A DNA stretch of 51,337 nt from Campylobacteraceae bacterium (GCA_027068975.1 JALXFN010000092.1:1-51337), one strand, 5' to 3'. Counted from the stretch's first letter, positions 32,167 through 42,782 are shown. Numbers and translations: made by a program. Notes: generated by a model from the sequence alone, not told the origin.

Positions 32167-34848
32167 TTGAAAACATTAACAATTATTGATACTTTTGGTT
32201 TTTTCTTTCGTTCATACTTTGCTCTTCCTCCCCTTAAAAATTCAGATGGCTTTCCCACAGGTCTTTTAACTGGTTTTGTGAATTTAATTGATACTTTGCA
32301 TCGTGACCACAATACAGACTATATTGTCTTTGCTTTAGATTCGAAAGGGAAAACATTTCGCTCAGAGATTTACCCTGAATATAAAGCAAACCGTGATGCT
32401 CCACCAGAAGACCTTGTAAAGCAACTTCCTATTGCTATTGAATGGATACGAGAGATGGGCTTTGCTCACTTATCTAAAGAGGGCTATGAGGCAGATGATA
32501 TCATTGCAACCTTAGCGAAGTATGGAAAAGAGCAGGGATTGAACGTACGCATAGTCTCTCATGACAAAGATTTGTACCAAATGATAGAAGATGGCAAAGT
32601 AGTCATGTATGATTCTCTAAAACGAAAAGAGATAACAGCCAAAGAGTGTTTTGAAAAGTTTGGAGTTTACCCTAAAGATTTTATAAACTACCAAGCTATT
32701 GTGGGCGATGCTTCCGATAATGTCCCAGGTGTTAAGGGCATAGGCAAAGTAGGGGCTAGTAAGCTTATAAATAAATATGGAACATTAGAAGCGATATATG
32801 ATGACATAGAAAATGCAGGAACAGCAAACATTCAAAAGAAACTTTTAGAGTCCAAAGAGAATGCCTTTATGTCCAGAGAATTGGTCACTATGAAGCAAAA
32901 TGTTTTTAAAGATTTTGACCTAGAGAGTTTTGCTTTTGAAGACAAGAACTACTTGACTTGTCTCTTAGATGAGTTTGAACGTTACGAGATGCGTAGAGCC
33001 ATAGAGAAAGCAAAAGTAGGGGTAGACTTATCTGACATGCCTGAAGAGGAAGAGGAGAAAATGGCTTTTGAAGCCATTACCCTTGATAGCAAAGAGAAGC
33101 TTTTTTCTGTAGTAGATAAAATAGATGAAAACACGCTTGTAGCTTTTGATACAGAGACCACAGGGTTAGACACTAAAAAAGATAAAATAGTAGGTTTCTC
33201 TTTTGCTACGGATGAGACAAAAGCCTATTATGTACCCATAGCTCACTCCTACTTAGGCGTGACTGACCAAGTTAGTATAGATGATGCTATAGAAGCGATA
33301 AAAAACATATTAAAAGCCAAAGTGATAGGACAAAATTTAAAGTTTGACCTATCACTGCTCTATAACCAGTATGAAGTAGAAGAGATGGTACCTTTTGCAG
33401 ATACGATGATAATGGCATGGCTTTTAAATCCAGGTACTAAAGTAGGGCTTGATGCTTTGGCAAAAAAGTTTTTTAGATATGAGATGAAACCTTTTAAAGA
33501 GATGGTGAAAAAAGGTGAAAATTTTTCCAATGTAGACATAGAAGCAGCAACCTTTTATGCAGCAGAAGATGCTTGGATGACCTTTATGCTTTATGGTGCA
33601 TTAGATAAAGCGATGGATTTAGCCTCGATAACACACCTAAAAGATGAAGTAAAAACTGTCGAGTATCCGTTTATAAATACACTGATACATATGGAAAATA
33701 GAGGTATTAAGCTCAATATAGAAAAACTTAAAACCTTGCAAGAGAAGCTAAGTAGTAGAATTAATGAGTTAACAAAAGAGATTTATACCTTATGTGGCTC
33801 AGAGTTTAACATTAAGTCCACTCAGCAGTTAGGTGTGGTTCTCTTTCAGCACTTGGGTCTAAAGGGTGGAAAGAAAACAAAAACAGGTTACAGCACCAAC
33901 GAAGCTGTACTTAGCTCCTTAAAAGATGAACATGAAGTGATTCCTAAAATTTTAGAGTACCGTACTACTCAAAAACTGCTCTCTACTTATGCTGAACCAC
34001 TTCTCAAACTAGCTAAACAAGATGAAGAGAACCGTGTATACACCTCATTTTTACAAACAGGAACAGCTACAGGTAGGCTAAGTTCAAAAGACCCGAATCT
34101 ACAAAATATCCCCATACGTTCAGAGCTGGGTCGTTCAGTACGTGAGGTTTTTGTAGCTAAAGAGGGGTATAAACTTCTAAGCATTGACTACTCGCAAATA
34201 GAGCTTCGACTCTTAGCCCATTTTTCTAAAGATGCCTCGTTAATAGAAGCCTTTAACAACGGTTTAGACATTCATATGGCAACAGCCATTAAGCTCTTTG
34301 GTGAAGAGGAGGCAGAAGCTAAAAGAAGCCATGCAAAGTCTGTAAACTTTGGTATTCTCTACGGTATGGGTCAGAAAAAACTCTCGGTAGAGCTAGGCAT
34401 TAGTACCAAAGAGGCAAAAGAGATTATTGTGAGCTATTTTGAAGCGTTTCCTACCATTAAAAGCTTCTTGGAAAAAATTCAAGATGATGTTAAAAAGGTA
34501 GGTTATGTTGAGACCATTTTAGAGCGTAGAAGAGTGTTTGACTATGAAAATGCCACAGGTATGCAAAAAGCATCTTTTATGCGTGAATCGGTAAATACCG
34601 TTTTCCAAGGTTCAGCAGCCGATTTAATCAAGCTTAGCATGTTAGAAATAGAACGTGACATAGAAGAAAAACAAATAGATGGAGCCATGTTACTACAAAT
34701 TCACGATGAGCTAATATTTGAAGTGAAAGAGCAGAGTGTTGAAGAGGTAGGAGAAAAGTTTAAACATATTATGAAAAATATCAAGAAGTTAGATGTGCCT
34801 TTAGAGTGTTCAGTAAGTATTGGTGATAGTTGGGGGGAGTTGAAATAG
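32167..34848 (+). CDS. polA: DNA polymerase I
   Basis: 893 aa with a TTG start; the homologous start MKTLTIIDTFGFFFRSY fits it and no ATG is near. The 5'-nuclease domain (1-about 290) is followed by an intact 3'-5' proofreading domain with D328 and E330 (DTETTGL), and the polymerase domain with D674 (DYSQIELRLLAH) and D847 (HDELIFEV). It removes RNA primers and fills gaps. It converges on the CoA-binding protein gene with a 13-bp gap. Confidence 0.97.
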   Translation: MKTLTIIDTFGFFFRSYFALPPLKNSDGFPTGLLTGFVNLIDTLHRDHNTDYIVFALDSKGKTFRSEIYPEYKANRDAPPEDLVKQLPIAIEWIREMGFAHLSKEGYEADDIIATLAKYGKEQGLNVRIVSHDKDLYQMIEDGKVVMYDSLKRKEITAKECFEKFGVYPKDFINYQAIVGDASDNVPGVKGIGKVGASKLINKYGTLEAIYDDIENAGTANIQKKLLESKENAFMSRELVTMKQNVFKDFDLESFAFEDKNYLTCLLDEFERYEMRRAIEKAKVGVDLSDMPEEEEEKMAFEAITLDSKEKLFSVVDKIDENTLVAFDTETTGLDTKKDKIVGFSFATDETKAYYVPIAHSYLGVTDQVSIDDAIEAIKNILKAKVIGQNLKFDLSLLYNQYEVEEMVPFADTMIMAWLLNPGTKVGLDALAKKFFRYEMKPFKEMVKKGENFSNVDIEAATFYAAEDAWMTFMLYGALDKAMDLASITHLKDEVKTVEYPFINTLIHMENRGIKLNIEKLKTLQEKLSSRINELTKEIYTLCGSEFNIKSTQQLGVVLFQHLGLKGGKKTKTGYSTNEAVLSSLKDEHEVIPKILEYRTTQKLLSTYAEPLLKLAKQDEENRVYTSFLQTGTATGRLSSKDPNLQNIPIRSELGRSVREVFVAKEGYKLLSIDYSQIELRLLAHFSKDASLIEAFNNGLDIHMATAIKLFGEEEAEAKRSHAKSVNFGILYGMGQKKLSVELGISTKEAKEIIVSYFEAFPTIKSFLEKIQDDVKKVGYVETILERRRVFDYENATGMQKASFMRESVNTVFQGSAADLIKLSMLEIERDIEEKQIDGAMLLQIHDELIFEVKEQSVEEVGEKFKHIMKNIKKLDVPLECSVSIGDSWGELK

Positions 34849-34861
34849 TTTCCCCCCCATA

Positions 34862-35296
34862 CTACTTAGAAAATATTGCTCTATGTTCTATCATAGCACA
34901 GTAGTTTTGAACAACATTAATACCTGCTGCTTTTACTTTGTCAGCTGCATCATTATTAATAAGTTCTAGTTGTGTCCAGTAGGTTTTTACATCACCACGT
35001 GCTATTACGGCATCAGCGATGGCATCTAAGGCTGCTGGTTTCCTAAAGACCACGACCATGTCAACAGGAACATCTATTTCAGCTAAACTTCGATAGACTT
35101 TTTGACCTAAAATTTCATCTTCTTTTGGGTAGACAGGTATCATCGTATAACCAGCATCTCTTAGATACTCAGCAACATGATTACTTGCTTTGGTTGGATT
35201 TGGAGAACATCCTAAGACAGCAATAGTTTTAGCCTCTTCAAAATATTTTTTCATCTCATCCCGATTTGAGTTGACTCTTGGTAGTTCACATTCCAT
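34862..35296 (-). CDS. CoA-binding protein (YccU-like)
   Basis: 144 aa, a Rossmann-fold CoA_binding_2 domain: TIAVLGCSPNPTKASNHVAEYL with the glycine-rich loop, IPVYPKEDEILG, VDMVVVFRKP and the C-terminal GINVVQNYCAMIEH. The same fold forms the CoA-binding part of succinyl-CoA synthetase. These stand-alone proteins bind CoA but have no assigned enzymatic role. Divergent from ilvA with about 50 bp between. Confidence 0.9.
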   Translation of the reverse strand: MECELPRVNSNRDEMKKYFEEAKTIAVLGCSPNPTKASNHVAEYLRDAGYTMIPVYPKEDEILGQKVYRSLAEIDVPVDMVVVFRKPAALDAIADAVIARGDVKTYWTQLELINNDAADKVKAAGINVVQNYCAMIEHRAIFSK

Positions 35297-35348
35297 ATTT
35301 AATCCTTTTGGCTATAATTCTTTTCAATATATTATCTAGGAAAAATTA

Positions 35349-36560
35349 ATGTTAGATTTAAACTCTATAAAAAAAGCTCAAAAACGATTGGATGGGGTGG
35401 TACATCATACCCCTTTTTCATACGCTCCAATACTTTCTGAAATGAGTGGTTATAAGGTCTATTTGAAAAAAGAGAATCTTCAGCGAACAGGTGCTTTTAA
35501 ACTTCGTGGTGCATTTAACAAGATAGCAACACTTGTTGAAGTGGGTCAAAAGGGTGGTGTGGTAGCAGCATCGGCTGGTAATCATGCTCAGGGTGTTGCC
35601 TTTTCTGCCAAACATTTTGGCATAGAAGCCACCATTGTTATGCCTGACTCTACGCCCTTAAATAAGATTCAAGGTGTAAAAGAGTTTGGGGCTAATGTTA
35701 TTCTTTATGGCTCTAATTATGATGAGGCTTACTCTTATGCCATAGAGTATTCACAAAAACATAAGTTGGAGTTTGTTCACCCTTTTACTGATGATGAAGT
35801 GATGTCTGGACAAGGAACAGTAGCATTAGAGATGCTTGATGCTCAAAAAGATTTAGATGCAGTAGTAGTTCCTGTAGGTGGTGGTGGTCTTATTGCTGGT
35901 ATGGCTGTTGCTATTAATACCATTAGTCCAAAAATAAAAGTAATTGGTATTGCTTCTGATGGAGCTCCTGCTATGAAGGAGTCCTATGATTCTAAACAAG
36001 CACATGGTACAAAAAGTGTCAAGACAATTGCAGATGGTATTGCAGTTCGTGATGCTTCACCTATTACATTAGAGCATATACTTAAAGAGGTAGATACTAT
36101 AGAGTTGGTCTGTGAAGATGAGATAGCAGCTGCTATTTTATTTTTACTTGAAAAACAAAAGCTTTTGGTAGAGGGAGCAGGTTCGGTAGGTGTGGCTGCA
36201 CTGTTACATGGAAAAATAGACTTACCAAAAGGTTCTAAAATTGGTATAGTTCTTAGTGGTGGAAATATTGATGTTACTATGCTTTCTCTTATTATCGAAA
36301 AAGGTTTAGTGAAATCTTCTCGTAAAATGAAGCTTTCAGTGGTGATGATAGATAAACCTGGTTCACTGATGCACTTTACAGAGCTACTTACTAAAGTAGG
36401 GGCTAATATCGTTCAAATAGGTTACGATAGAACGTCAACAGACCTTGAGTTTGGTGATGCTGTAGTTTCAGTTGATTTAGAAACTAAAGGTGTTGAGCAT
36501 CAAAATGAGGTTAGAAAACTTTTAGATGAAAAAGGGTTTAAGTTTAGTGAATTACACTAA
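35349..36560 (+). CDS. ilvA: Threonine ammonia-lyase (threonine dehydratase)
   Basis: 403 aa. PLP binds K51 (TGAFKLRGAF), with the serine/glycine loop SAGNHAQGVAF and phosphate loop VGGGGLIAG. A single ACT-like domain (about 325-403) ends the protein, as in the shorter IlvA form. It converts threonine to 2-oxobutanoate, the first step of isoleucine synthesis, and the ACT domain suggests feedback control. AGGAAAA lies before the ATG. valS follows 56 bp downstream with its own promoter. Confidence 0.93.
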   Translation: MLDLNSIKKAQKRLDGVVHHTPFSYAPILSEMSGYKVYLKKENLQRTGAFKLRGAFNKIATLVEVGQKGGVVAASAGNHAQGVAFSAKHFGIEATIVMPDSTPLNKIQGVKEFGANVILYGSNYDEAYSYAIEYSQKHKLEFVHPFTDDEVMSGQGTVALEMLDAQKDLDAVVVPVGGGGLIAGMAVAINTISPKIKVIGIASDGAPAMKESYDSKQAHGTKSVKTIADGIAVRDASPITLEHILKEVDTIELVCEDEIAAAILFLLEKQKLLVEGAGSVGVAALLHGKIDLPKGSKIGIVLSGGNIDVTMLSLIIEKGLVKSSRKMKLSVVMIDKPGSLMHFTELLTKVGANIVQIGYDRTSTDLEFGDAVVSVDLETKGVEHQNEVRKLLDEKGFKFSELH

Positions 36561-36572
36561 GCACCTTTACGA

Positions 36573-36578
36573 TATAAT
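36573..36578 (+). promoter_or_regulatory. -10 box of valS (TATAAT)
   Basis: GATATAATCG lies about 40 bp upstream of valS in the spacer after ilvA. Confidence 0.5.
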
Positions 36579-36616
36579 CGCGACAATTTTAAAACTTCAT
36601 AATATGGACTACACAG

Positions 36617-39247
36617 ATGAGCGAAACCAAAAAAAATGTATATAACCCAAAAGAGATAGAAGAGAACTACTACAGACTTTGGGAAGAGAGAAACTACTTT
36701 GAGATAGATGGAAATAGGTCCATTCAACAACCTGACAAACACTTTACTATTATGATGCCACCACCAAACGTAACGGGTCGGCTTCATATTGGTCATGCTT
36801 TGACCTTTACACTTCAAGATATTATTGTTCGTTACAAAAGAATGGACGGCTATAAAACTCTTTGGCAACCAGGGGTTGACCACGCAGGGATAGCAACTCA
36901 AAATGTGGTTGAAAAACAGCTCTTAGCAGAGGGTACCACCAAAGAGGAGATAGGACGTGAAGCCTTTTTAGAACGTGCATGGCAACAGAAAGAGAACTCA
37001 CAAGATGCCATTACTTCTCAACTTAGAAAATTGGGTGTAAGTCCTGCTTGGTCTCGTGAGCGTTTTACTATGGATGAGGGGCTTGGAAACGCTGTTAAGA
37101 AGTCTTTTAAACAGATGTATGACAACGGTTTTATTGTTCGTGATAACTATATGATAAACTGGTGTACCCATGATGGTGCTTTGAGTGATATTGAAGTAGA
37201 GCATGAAGACCACATGGGAAAAATGTATCATATTAACTACCCATTGAGTGATGGTTCTGGAAATATTACGGTTGCAACAACACGACCTGAAACCTATTTT
37301 GGAGATACAGCTGTTATGATTCACCCTGATGATACACGTCATAACCATTTGATAGGTAAAAAGATTAAACTCCCATTGATTGAACGTGAAATAGAGATTA
37401 TTGCAGATAGCCATGTAGATATGGAGTTTGGAACAGGGTTTGTAAAAGTTACCCCAGCTCACGATACTAATGACTATGAAGTTGGAAAACGACATGACTT
37501 GGAGTTTATAACTATCTTTGATGAGAAGGGAATTTTAAATAGTTATTGTGGTGAGTTTGAAGGATTAGAGAGACTTGAAGCTCGTGAAGTGATTGTTAAA
37601 AAACTTGATAGTGAAGGATTTATAGTCAAGATAGAAGACCACCCTCACCAAGTTGGTCACTGTTACCGATGTAAAAATATTGTAGAGCCATATATCTCTA
37701 AACAGTGGTTTGTTAAAAAAGAGTTTGCCCAAAAAGCGATTGAAAAAGTAAACAATGGTGAGGCAGAGTTTTTCCCTAGCCATTGGATAAACTCTTATAA
37801 TGCATGGATGAGTGAGCTAAGAGATTGGTGTATCTCTCGTCAGCTTTGGTGGGGACATCAGATTCCTGTGTTTTACTGTAATGATTGTGGTCATGAGTGG
37901 GTAGAGGAGGGGGATGCTCCAACTCATTGTGAAAAATGTGACTCTACAAATATCTACCAAGATCCTGATGTATTAGATACTTGGTTTAGTTCTGGTTTAT
38001 GGCCTTTCTCTACTCTTGGTTGGGGAAATGGAGAGTTTGGAAAAGGTAGCTTATGGAGTGAAGATGATATGAAAAACTTCTACCCAAATAACCTGCTTAT
38101 TACTGGGTTTGATATTCTCTTCTTTTGGGTAGCTAGAATGTTAATGATGGGTGAAAATATTACTGGAGAGTTACCATTTAAAGACATCTACTTACACGCT
38201 CTAGTTAAAGATGAGCATGGTGAAAAAATGTCTAAGTCAAAAGGGAATGTTATTGACCCTTTAGAGACTATTGATAAGTACTCTACCGATGCTTTACGCT
38301 TTACTTTAGCTGTTTTGGCTGTTCAAGGGCGAGATATTAGACTAAGTGAAGATAAACTAGAGCAGAGCCGTAACTTTACCAATAAGCTCTTTAATGCTAC
38401 TAACTTCTTGCAACTAAATCAGAAGCACTTTGATGACCTTGACCCTGCAAACATTAAAACTCCTCTTGGGCGTTATATGTTGGCACGGTTTAATGTAGCT
38501 GTGAAAGAGACAAGAGAGTTTATGGATGTTTACCGATTTAACGACGCTGCAACCGTACTCTACCGTTTCTTATGGGGTGAGTTCTGTGACTGGGGAATTG
38601 AGCTAAGTAAAGCCTCTAAAGAGAGTGTAGCAGAGCTTGGAAGTATTTTTAAAGAGTCTATGAAGCTACTTCACCCATTCATGCCATTTATTACTGAAAA
38701 TCTTTATATGAGACTTTCAGAGGAGACACTTGAAGAGGGCGAGTCTATTATGGTTAAGGCATATCCTACTGTAAGTGAAGTTGATGATGAAGTAATTAAA
38801 CAGTTTGACCTTATTATGGAAGCGATTGTTTCTGTACGTCGTTGTAAAACACTTATCGACAAAGGAAACCAAAAGATAGAGAAAGCCTCTGTTAAACTTC
38901 CAAGTGGCTCAGACTTAGAGATGATGAAGCCATTTATTGAGAAGCTTGGAAAGGTTGAAGAACTTACGTTTGTAGATGAAAAAATAGCTAACTGTGTAAC
39001 TGATGTTTCTGACAACTTAGAGACATTCATCTCTACTGATGATGTTGATATGTCGGCAATTATTGGAAAGCTTACTAAGCAAAAAGAGAAGCTCGAAAAA
39101 GAGATAGCTAAACTAAATGGAATGCTTAACAATGAACGATTTGTGGCGAATGCACCTGAACAGGTTATTGCTACCAATAGAAAAGCATTAGAAGAGGCTA
39201 GTGAGAAGTTAGCTAAGGTTGAGGGTGAGCTTAAGGGGTTTGCATAG
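36617..39247 (+). CDS. valS: Valyl-tRNA synthetase
   Basis: 876 aa, class I. HIGH at 57-60 (RLHIGHAL) and KMSKS at 537-541 (EKMSKSKGN) frame the Rossmann catalytic domain, with the editing domain inserted between them (TTRPETYFGDTAV). A cysteine-rich segment (CNDCGHEW ... CEKCDS, around 425-450) may bind zinc. The C-terminal coiled coil (KLTKQKEKLEKEIAKL) is typical of ValRS. It is convergent with the GGDEF/EAL gene, separated by a strong palindrome. Confidence 0.97.
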   Translation: MSETKKNVYNPKEIEENYYRLWEERNYFEIDGNRSIQQPDKHFTIMMPPPNVTGRLHIGHALTFTLQDIIVRYKRMDGYKTLWQPGVDHAGIATQNVVEKQLLAEGTTKEEIGREAFLERAWQQKENSQDAITSQLRKLGVSPAWSRERFTMDEGLGNAVKKSFKQMYDNGFIVRDNYMINWCTHDGALSDIEVEHEDHMGKMYHINYPLSDGSGNITVATTRPETYFGDTAVMIHPDDTRHNHLIGKKIKLPLIEREIEIIADSHVDMEFGTGFVKVTPAHDTNDYEVGKRHDLEFITIFDEKGILNSYCGEFEGLERLEAREVIVKKLDSEGFIVKIEDHPHQVGHCYRCKNIVEPYISKQWFVKKEFAQKAIEKVNNGEAEFFPSHWINSYNAWMSELRDWCISRQLWWGHQIPVFYCNDCGHEWVEEGDAPTHCEKCDSTNIYQDPDVLDTWFSSGLWPFSTLGWGNGEFGKGSLWSEDDMKNFYPNNLLITGFDILFFWVARMLMMGENITGELPFKDIYLHALVKDEHGEKMSKSKGNVIDPLETIDKYSTDALRFTLAVLAVQGRDIRLSEDKLEQSRNFTNKLFNATNFLQLNQKHFDDLDPANIKTPLGRYMLARFNVAVKETREFMDVYRFNDAATVLYRFLWGEFCDWGIELSKASKESVAELGSIFKESMKLLHPFMPFITENLYMRLSEETLEEGESIMVKAYPTVSEVDDEVIKQFDLIMEAIVSVRRCKTLIDKGNQKIEKASVKLPSGSDLEMMKPFIEKLGKVEELTFVDEKIANCVTDVSDNLETFISTDDVDMSAIIGKLTKQKEKLEKEIAKLNGMLNNERFVANAPEQVIATNRKALEEASEKLAKVEGELKGFA

Positions 39248-39308
39248 GGTGTCGACTCCGTCTATACTATGTTAGAGATGTTGGGTATTCTAATTTATAC
39301 CGTTTTTG

Positions 39309-39349
39309 TTTTATGTAGGGTGTAGTCGGTGACTACACCCTACATAAAA
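39309..39349. repeat. Strong 19-bp palindrome between valS and the GGDEF/EAL gene
   Basis: A perfect 19-bp stem with a 3-nt loop (GGT): the left arm is TTTTATGTAGGGTGTAGTC. It contains the stop codon of the convergent gene. It probably terminates both transcripts. The GC-rich core (GTAGGGTGTAGTC) is unlike the A+T-rich surroundings, and a related half (AGGGTGTCGACTCC) lies at 39246, so it could also be a dispersed palindromic element. Confidence 0.75.
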
Positions 39350-41699
39350 ACCTCTCTTCAAACTCTTTAGCAGGAATGGCTCTACTACATAAAAAACCTT
39401 GGTAGTAGACATCTTTATCTATGTACATTAGTTTCTCTTTTTGCTCTTCTGTTTCAATACCTTCAACAATTATTTTATAATTAAACTGTTTTCCAATGGC
39501 GACAATACTCTTTACAAGTTCATAACTGTCTTCATTTGTCTCAATATCTGTAACAAAAGTCTTGTCAATTTTTAGCACTTTAAATGCAAATTTTTTCAAA
39601 TAAGATAGTGAAGAGTAGCCTGTACCAAAGTCATCAATACTACACTCAATACCTATTGTTTTTAACTTTTTAATAATGGTTTGAGTATTTGAAAAGTTAT
39701 CTAAAAGTGTGGTTTCTGTTAATTCTAATTTGAGTAGAGAAGGAGATATTCCTCCTTTTGTGATGCAGGTATTTAGTTGTTCTACAAAATTTACTTCATT
39801 TAATTGTCTAGCATTAATATTAATAGATATATATTCAAAATTAATAAGTTTATTTGTTTTCCAAACATGAAGTTGCCTACAAACTTCTTTAGCTACCCAC
39901 CACCCAATTTTTGTAATTAGCCCTGACTCTGTAGCCATAGGTAAAAATCTATCTGGCATGATAAGACCTTGGGTGGGATGATTCCATCTAATTAATGCCT
40001 CTATGGCATTAAGTTTGTTGTTCTTCATGGAGACAATGGGTTGGTAGTATAGCTCTAGTTCATTTTTCTCAAGAGCAGATTTTAGGTCATGTTGTAAAGA
40101 GGTAAGTTCACGCTGTTGTATATCAAGAGAGTGGTCATAGAAACGAATGTTATTTAAACCTTCTCTTTTCGTTTGATACATTGCCATATCGGCTTGTCTT
40201 ATAATATGCTCAGTATTGTTACTTAGAGGTTCTATCAGAACAATACCAATACTTGTAGTCATAAAAAGGTCCAGTCCTTCTATCTCAAATGCTGGAGTAA
40301 ATATTTCTTTTATCTCTTTAGCCAACTCTTGTGCATATTTTTTTGTTTCACTCCTATCTATAGAATAAAAAGGAACAATCATAATGAACTCATCACCACC
40401 AATACGAGAAAGATATTTATTTGGAACGTTAACTGTTTGGAGTCGTTTAGCAACTTCTAACAGTAGTTTATCTCCCACAACATGTCCAAAAGTATCATTA
40501 ATCTGCTTGAAGTGATTTAAATCCATATAAAATAGTATCGAGTGGTAGATTTTATGTTGCTCTTTTTTTATAAGCTCAAGCATATACTCTTGGTAGCTTC
40601 GTCTATTTGGTAAATCTGTTAATGCATCATGCAGTGAAATGTAGTTGATTTTTTCATAGGCTTCATGCTCCATGGTTTTGTCTTCTACTGTTCCGATTCC
40701 ACCAATAATATTGTTCTCTTCATCAAGCAGTGCTGAACAGGTCAATTCAACCCATATTTTCTCTTCTTGAAAGGAGAAGTTATAGGAACCTATTAGTTCA
40801 TGTGACTCTTTATCTTCAAGAACACTTTTCATGAGTTTTATGGCATTTTTGTCTTTTAAATTATTGAGGTCAAATCCATTTAAATTACCTCCTAAAGCAA
40901 ATATCTCATCAAATAAGGCATTGTAACTAAGTATTTTCAACTCTTTATCATAGTAAAAGATACCAATAGGTGCTTGATTAAGCAATGAACTTAACTTTTT
41001 TTCTTTTAGGCTTAACATATCTTTTGCCCAGTGATATTTCTCTTGATTTGTATAGGTTTGATGAAAGAGTTGGTTTAAATGTTTATTTGATATTAAGAGT
41101 AAAATGTAAAAAATAAATATTAAAATTTGTGTAATATGTACATACTCCATTGTTGAAAAAGAGACCACAAATAGAAGAGGAAGAATTAAAATACTTATAA
41201 ATAATGATGAGATTCTAAAGTCAAACAACAAACCTGTCATAGCCCCTGTAAAACCACTAATAAAAAATATCATAATTAATTGATAGTTATGGTTTAATTC
41301 ATTAAAAAATAGAAGGGGTGCAATACCCCATAAGATTGCATGAAGTATAGATTTGTATTTAAAAGTATCATACCAATTTAAACTGTTTTTTGTAGTTTTA
41401 GATTGAATTTTAAATTTTACAGTATATTGCATATAACTATAGAGCCAACTAGCATTGAGCATTAGCAGTAGTATGTACCAAATTATTAATAGAGTAGTAT
41501 TTGTTGTTTGATTATAAAATAGATAAAGAAATATAGATGCTAAAATAAAAGTAGCTATAATAATTTTTGGTAATATTTTATATAATTCTTCAGTTACTCT
41601 ACTTTTAACATTAGGAAAATGTATTTTTTCAGATATATAGTATATAAGACTTTTCATAAAGACTATTATATAGTAATAGTTATTAATTATATATAACAT
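39333..41699 (-). CDS. Membrane-bound GGDEF/EAL protein with a PAS domain
   Basis: 788 aa. About six membrane segments fill the first 210 residues. A PAS domain (about 235-350), a GGDEF domain with intact GGDEF at 434-438 (RIGGDEFIMI) and an EAL domain with EAL at 567-569 (IEALIRW) and DDFGTGYSSL follow. Both catalytic cores look intact, so it could make or break c-di-GMP; which dominates cannot be read from sequence. I saw no good ribosome-binding site before either possible start (Met1, or Met15 at 41657). Monocistronic by context. Confidence 0.92.
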   Translation of the reverse strand: MLYIINNYYYIIVFMKSLIYYISEKIHFPNVKSRVTEELYKILPKIIIATFILASIFLYLFYNQTTNTTLLIIWYILLLMLNASWLYSYMQYTVKFKIQSKTTKNSLNWYDTFKYKSILHAILWGIAPLLFFNELNHNYQLIMIFFISGFTGAMTGLLFDFRISSLFISILILPLLFVVSFSTMEYVHITQILIFIFYILLLISNKHLNQLFHQTYTNQEKYHWAKDMLSLKEKKLSSLLNQAPIGIFYYDKELKILSYNALFDEIFALGGNLNGFDLNNLKDKNAIKLMKSVLEDKESHELIGSYNFSFQEEKIWVELTCSALLDEENNIIGGIGTVEDKTMEHEAYEKINYISLHDALTDLPNRRSYQEYMLELIKKEQHKIYHSILFYMDLNHFKQINDTFGHVVGDKLLLEVAKRLQTVNVPNKYLSRIGGDEFIMIVPFYSIDRSETKKYAQELAKEIKEIFTPAFEIEGLDLFMTTSIGIVLIEPLSNNTEHIIRQADMAMYQTKREGLNNIRFYDHSLDIQQRELTSLQHDLKSALEKNELELYYQPIVSMKNNKLNAIEALIRWNHPTQGLIMPDRFLPMATESGLITKIGWWVAKEVCRQLHVWKTNKLINFEYISININARQLNEVNFVEQLNTCITKGGISPSLLKLELTETTLLDNFSNTQTIIKKLKTIGIECSIDDFGTGYSSLSYLKKFAFKVLKIDKTFVTDIETNEDSYELVKSIVAIGKQFNYKIIVEGIETEEQKEKLMYIDKDVYYQGFLCSRAIPAKEFEERFLCRV

Positions 41700-41747
41700 A
41701 TATTGTTGAATTGTATAAATAAAGATAAATTCTAACTCATATCTAAA

Positions 41748-41753
41748 TATAAT
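41748..41753 (+). promoter_or_regulatory. -10 box of the rplI operon (TATAAT)
   Basis: AAATATAATTAG lies 50 bp before rplI in the spacer shared with the divergent GGDEF/EAL gene. Confidence 0.45.
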
Positions 41754-41803
41754 TAGATAAAATTATGGATTACATAAAAAAATAATCTATAAAGGATTAA
41801 GCA

Positions 41804-42250
41804 ATGAAAGTATTATTAATTAAAGATGTAAAAAGCCTTGGAAAAAAAGGAGAAATAAAAGAGGTAAAAGATGGATATGGTCAAAACTTCCTAATCGCAA
41901 AAGGTATGGCAAAATTAGCTACACCTGAAGTTATTGCTCATTGGAAAGCAGAGCAGGAGAGAAAGGAAAAAGAGTTAAAAGAGACCTTAGAACGTCTTAA
42001 AAAAGAGCAGAAAGAGTTAGCTTCAAAACCGATTATAATTACTAAAAAACTTGCTCCTGCTGGAATTCAAGGTTCAGTTGGAAAAGATGATATTGCTAAG
42101 GCTATTCAAGAGCAAATGGGTATAGAGATTGATAAAAAGACTGTAGAACTTAAAAAAGCACTTAAGACTATAGGTGAACATAAAGTAGATATCAAGTTGG
42201 GACATGGTATTCATGCTACGGTAACCGTTGAGATAGTAGGGGAAGAGTAG
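41804..42250 (+). CDS. rplI: 50S ribosomal protein L9
   Basis: 148 aa, standard length. The N-terminal domain ([20 protein letters not shown], with GYGQNFLI) binds 23S rRNA and is joined to the C-terminal domain by a long charged helix (about 42-75). AAAGGA lies 8-9 bp before the ATG. First gene of rplI-hslV-hslU-era, the order known in Helicobacter and Campylobacter. Confidence 0.97.
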   Translation: MKVLLIKDVKSLGKKGEIKEVKDGYGQNFLIAKGMAKLATPEVIAHWKAEQERKEKELKETLERLKKEQKELASKPIIITKKLAPAGIQGSVGKDDIAKAIQEQMGIEIDKKTVELKKALKTIGEHKVDIKLGHGIHATVTVEIVGEE

Positions 42251-42251
42251 A

Positions 42252-42782
42252 GTGTTTCACGCAACAACAATACTTGCCTATAAAGGTAAAGATAATGCAG
42301 TAATTGGTGGTGATGGTCAAGTGAGTTTTGGTGACACCATCTTAAAAGGAAATGCAACTAAAATTCGTTCCCTATATAAGGGACAGATTTTGGCAGGTTT
42401 TGCAGGAAGTACGGCTGATGCTTTTAATCTATTTGATATGTTTGAGAACATTTTGGAAGAGAAAAAAGGTGACATTTTAAAGTCTGTTATTGAGTTTTCT
42501 AAGATGTGGAGAAAAGATAAACACCTACGTCAACTTGAAGCGATGATGCTGGTACTTAACCGTGAGCATATATTTATTTTGACAGGGACAGGTGATGTGG
42601 TTGAGCCAGAAGATGGGAAAATTGCTTCTATTGGTTCAGGTGGTAACTATGCTATATCTGCAGCACGTGCTTTAGATAAACATGCTGAACTATCAGCAAA
42701 AGATTTGGTTAAAGAGTCTTTGACCATCGCTGGTGAGATTTGTATCTACACCAACACAAATATTAAACTACTGGAGCTTTAA
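42252..42782 (+). CDS. hslV: ATP-dependent protease HslV, peptidase subunit
   Basis: 176 aa, GTG start 1 bp after the rplI stop, with GGGGAAG upstream. The protein begins [12 protein letters not shown]: removing four residues exposes the catalytic Thr5, as in other Campylobacterota. GGDGQVSFG and [13 protein letters not shown] are typical of the proteasome-beta fold. Two hexamers dock with HslU rings to degrade unfolded proteins. Confidence 0.96.
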   Translation: MFHATTILAYKGKDNAVIGGDGQVSFGDTILKGNATKIRSLYKGQILAGFAGSTADAFNLFDMFENILEEKKGDILKSVIEFSKMWRKDKHLRQLEAMMLVLNREHIFILTGTGDVVEPEDGKIASIGSGGNYAISAARALDKHAELSAKDLVKESLTIAGEICIYTNTNIKLLEL

